The translations under genes were made by a program, and so were the position numbers. Of a stretch of DNA of 64,000 nucleotides, positions 62,549 through 64,000 are shown piece by piece. The DNA is from Streptomyces sp. NBC_00572. GTDB lineage: Bacteria; Actinomycetota; Actinomycetes; Streptomycetales; Streptomycetaceae. The notes under the pieces are model-generated. The model did no database searches, was not told the DNA's origin, and saw only the letters and a program-made list of their open reading frames with translations. Location: the NCBI RefSeq assembly GCF_026341815.1, contig NZ_JAPENX010000001.1, positions 2,852,001 through 2,916,000 of the forward strand, written 5' to 3'. Numbering within the stretch: position 1 is the first letter of the stretch; the number at the start of each line of letters is the position of its first letter.

Positions 62549-63208
62549 ATGGGCACGGGCCGACGAAGCGACGCGTGCGACTCCTGTGGCGCGCTGTACG
62601 GGACGTGGATCGCGAGCCTCGGCATGGCCCTGTGCTCACTGTGCGAGGGGACCGGAGCCGGGCAGTCCGCGCGGGACCCGGTGCTGGTGGGCGATGTCCT
62701 GGCGGGGCTGGTCGACGCCGCTTCGTTCGCGGTGCGCGCCGGTGGTGGCGGGGGCGGTGGTGGCGGCGTACGGGACACCCACCCGGGGGATGCGACACGG
62801 GATGCCCGGCTCAGGGACGCGATCCGGGATGTGCGGCTCGGGACCGCCGGTGTGCCGGAGCCTCGGTCCGGGGGTGGCGTGCGGGACGACCGGCCCGGGG
62901 GCGGTCTGCCCGGTGCGGGGCGGCCGGCAGGCGCGGTCTGCCGCCGGTGCGGGGCGCGCGCCGAGTGGCACCGCACGGTGCGTGGCCGCTGGATCATGAT
63001 CGAGCCCGGGGAGCTGATGACCGCCGCCGTCCCGGCGGGCAGCCGCTGGCGGGTCGCGGGGGACGGAACAGCGGTCAACCTGGGCTCCGCGGTGCCGTCC
63101 GACACCTGTCGGGTCAGCCACTTCGATGTCTGCGCGGCGGGTCCGGAGCCGGTCGGCTCCCCCGTCCTGCTGGCCCTGTGGCGCGGCCACGCCCGGCGGA
63201 TCGCGTGA
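62549..63208 (+). CDS. DUF6083-type zinc-ribbon protein
   Basis: 219 residues. The N-terminus has DACDSCGALYGTWIASLGMALCSLCEG, two CxxC pairs that may bind zinc. The middle (about residues 60-120) is Gly/Arg/Asp-rich low complexity. The C-terminal block has CRRCGARAEWHRTVRGRW and VSHFDVC. The WRVAGDGTAVNLG segment is, from memory, the DUF6083 pattern. Function unknown; regulatory or binding role possible. ATG at 62549 with GGGGGGCAGGGC upstream. It stands alone. Confidence 0.68.
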   Translation: MGTGRRSDACDSCGALYGTWIASLGMALCSLCEGTGAGQSARDPVLVGDVLAGLVDAASFAVRAGGGGGGGGGVRDTHPGDATRDARLRDAIRDVRLGTAGVPEPRSGGGVRDDRPGGGLPGAGRPAGAVCRRCGARAEWHRTVRGRWIMIEPGELMTAAVPAGSRWRVAGDGTAVNLGSAVPSDTCRVSHFDVCAAGPEPVGSPVLLALWRGHARRIA

Positions 63209-63303
63209 TCCACCGGGCGAGTGCCTCGGGGTCCGTAGCCGACGCCGACGCCTGATCCACCGGGCGAATGCCTCGGCGCTCGTACGCCGACGCCGACGCC
63301 GAC
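63206..63303. repeat. Tandem duplication of about 47 bp at the end of the DUF6083 gene
   Basis: Two copies (63206-63252 and 63253-63303) beginning TGATCCACCGGGCGA and ending in CCGACGCCGACGCC. The first copy starts at the stop codon; the second ends 1 bp before the next gene's stop. Confidence 0.8.
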
Positions 63304-63304
63304 G

Positions 63305-64000
63305 TCAGCCCAGCTGAGCGAGTGCCTCCGTGGCGATCTGCTCGAAGACCGTCTGGTCGGCGGCGAAGTCCGAGTCCGGGATCGGCCAGTGGATGACGAT
63401 CTCGGTGAAGCCCAGCTCGCGGTGGCGCCCCGCGAAGTCGACGAACGCGTCCACGGACTCCAGCGGCCGCCCGCGATCCGGGGTGAAGCCCGTCAGCAGG
63501 ACCTTGTCGAGCTCGGCCACGTCGCGCCCGGTCTCGGCGCAGGCCTTGCCGAGCTTCTCGATCTGCCCGCGCAGCGCCGCCACGGACTGCTCCGGGGTGC
63601 CGTCCTCGAAGATCTTCGGGTCACCCGTCGTCACCCACGCCTGCCCGTACCGCGCGGCCAGTTTCAGCCCGCGCGGCCCGGTGGCCGCGACCGCGAACGG
63701 CAGCCGGGGGCGCTGCACGCAGCCGGGGATGTTCCGGGCCTCGTCGGCCGAGTAGAACGTGCCCCGCTCCGTCACCGCGTCCTCGGTGAGCAGCCGGTCG
63801 AGCAGCGGCACGAACTCGCCGAAACGGTCCGCGCGCTCCTTCGGCGTCCACGGCTCCTGCCCCAGCGCGGTGGCGTCGAAGCCGTTGCCGCCCGCGCCGA
63901 TGCCGAGCGTGATCCGCCCGTCGGAGATGTCGTCGAGCGCCATCAGCTCCTTGGCGAGCGTCACCGGGTGGCGGAAGTTCGGCGAGGTCACGAGCGTGCC
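63305..64000 (-). CDS. LLM-class F420-dependent oxidoreductase (3' part, N-terminus cut off)
   Basis: The reading frame is open to the right edge, so only about 231 C-terminal residues are present. Visible features are RHPVTLAKELMALDDISDGRITLGIGAGGNG, a standard luciferase-like monooxygenase/F420-oxidoreductase block (read in parts), then PLLDRLLTEDAVTERG and LPFAVAATGPRGLKLAARYGQAWVTTGD. Flavin versus F420 cannot be told from this part, but the actinobacterial setting favours F420. Substrate unknown. Confidence 0.88.
   Translation of the reverse strand, partial: GTLVTSPNFRHPVTLAKELMALDDISDGRITLGIGAGGNGFDATALGQEPWTPKERADRFGEFVPLLDRLLTEDAVTERGTFYSADEARNIPGCVQRPRLPFAVAATGPRGLKLAARYGQAWVTTGDPKIFEDGTPEQSVAALRGQIEKLGKACAETGRDVAELDKVLLTGFTPDRGRPLESVDAFVDFAGRHRELGFTEIVIHWPIPDSDFAADQTVFEQIATEALAQLG

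Overview
This is a GC-rich (about 70%) actinobacterial chromosome segment that is almost certainly Streptomyces. The evidence is the sigM-rsmA-trxB cluster, an ssgR-ssgA pair, a Rex-controlled cydABCD operon, FemX, the 16-bp parS palindromes typical of the genus, and the gene order itself. In Streptomyces this order lies on one arm immediately beside oriC/dnaA. Eight parS sites in 64 kb and two small DnaA-box groups fit that position. I see no insertion sequence, prophage, CRISPR array, rRNA or tRNA gene, and no secondary-metabolite cluster. It is a core-genome region.

Layout. 0-2 kb: start of trxB (cut by the left edge, with a sigma-R-type promoter), then anti-sigma gene rsmA and ECF sigma gene sigM. 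2-9 kb: a leftward envelope operon of a large secreted DUF6049 protein, the lipid II flippase MurJ and a membrane pseudokinase. 9-13.6 kb: CCA-adding enzyme, MFS transporter, inositol-phosphate synthase and its PadR regulator. 14-21 kb: class A penicillin-binding protein, GT87 glycosyltransferase, alanine-racemase-like protein, FemX and a small membrane protein. 21.4-23.1 kb: rpsF-ssb-rpsR-rplI. 23-26.5 kb: MATE transporter and replicative helicase dnaB, separated by a region with DnaA boxes. 26.6-39.6 kb: a more variable stretch of regulators (TetR, two MarR-type counting the one at 61.8 kb, LysR), hydrolases, acetyltransferases, a globin-flavoreductase, a Nudix enzyme, the ptpA operon and small membrane proteins. 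39.8-41.2 kb: ssgR and ssgA, sporulation control. 41.2-46.9 kb: YibE/F-like membrane protein, TPP riboswitch and thiC, a membrane protein and a metallophosphoesterase. 47.2-50.4 kb: LacI regulator, hisC, cyclophilin-fold protein. 50.5-58.5 kb: Rex operator, cydA, cydB, fused cydCD, GAF histidine kinase. 58.5-64 kb: HAD phosphatase, a MarR-associated leftward operon, a DUF6083 protein and a truncated F420-type oxidoreductase.

Themes. Cell-wall assembly is strongly represented: MurJ with its partner pseudokinase, a PBP, FemX and a racemase-like protein. Redox and oxygen response is the second theme: a sigma-R promoter on trxB, Rex on cydABCD, a DevS-like GAF kinase and a globin-reductase. Chromosome organisation is the third: parS sites sit mainly at 3' ends of convergent genes, but three lie inside coding sequence, and two of these form the first codons of genes. 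Most features match known Streptomyces biology. The less familiar observations are regulatory dyads (PadR, TetR), the parS placement and several decaying tandem repeats.
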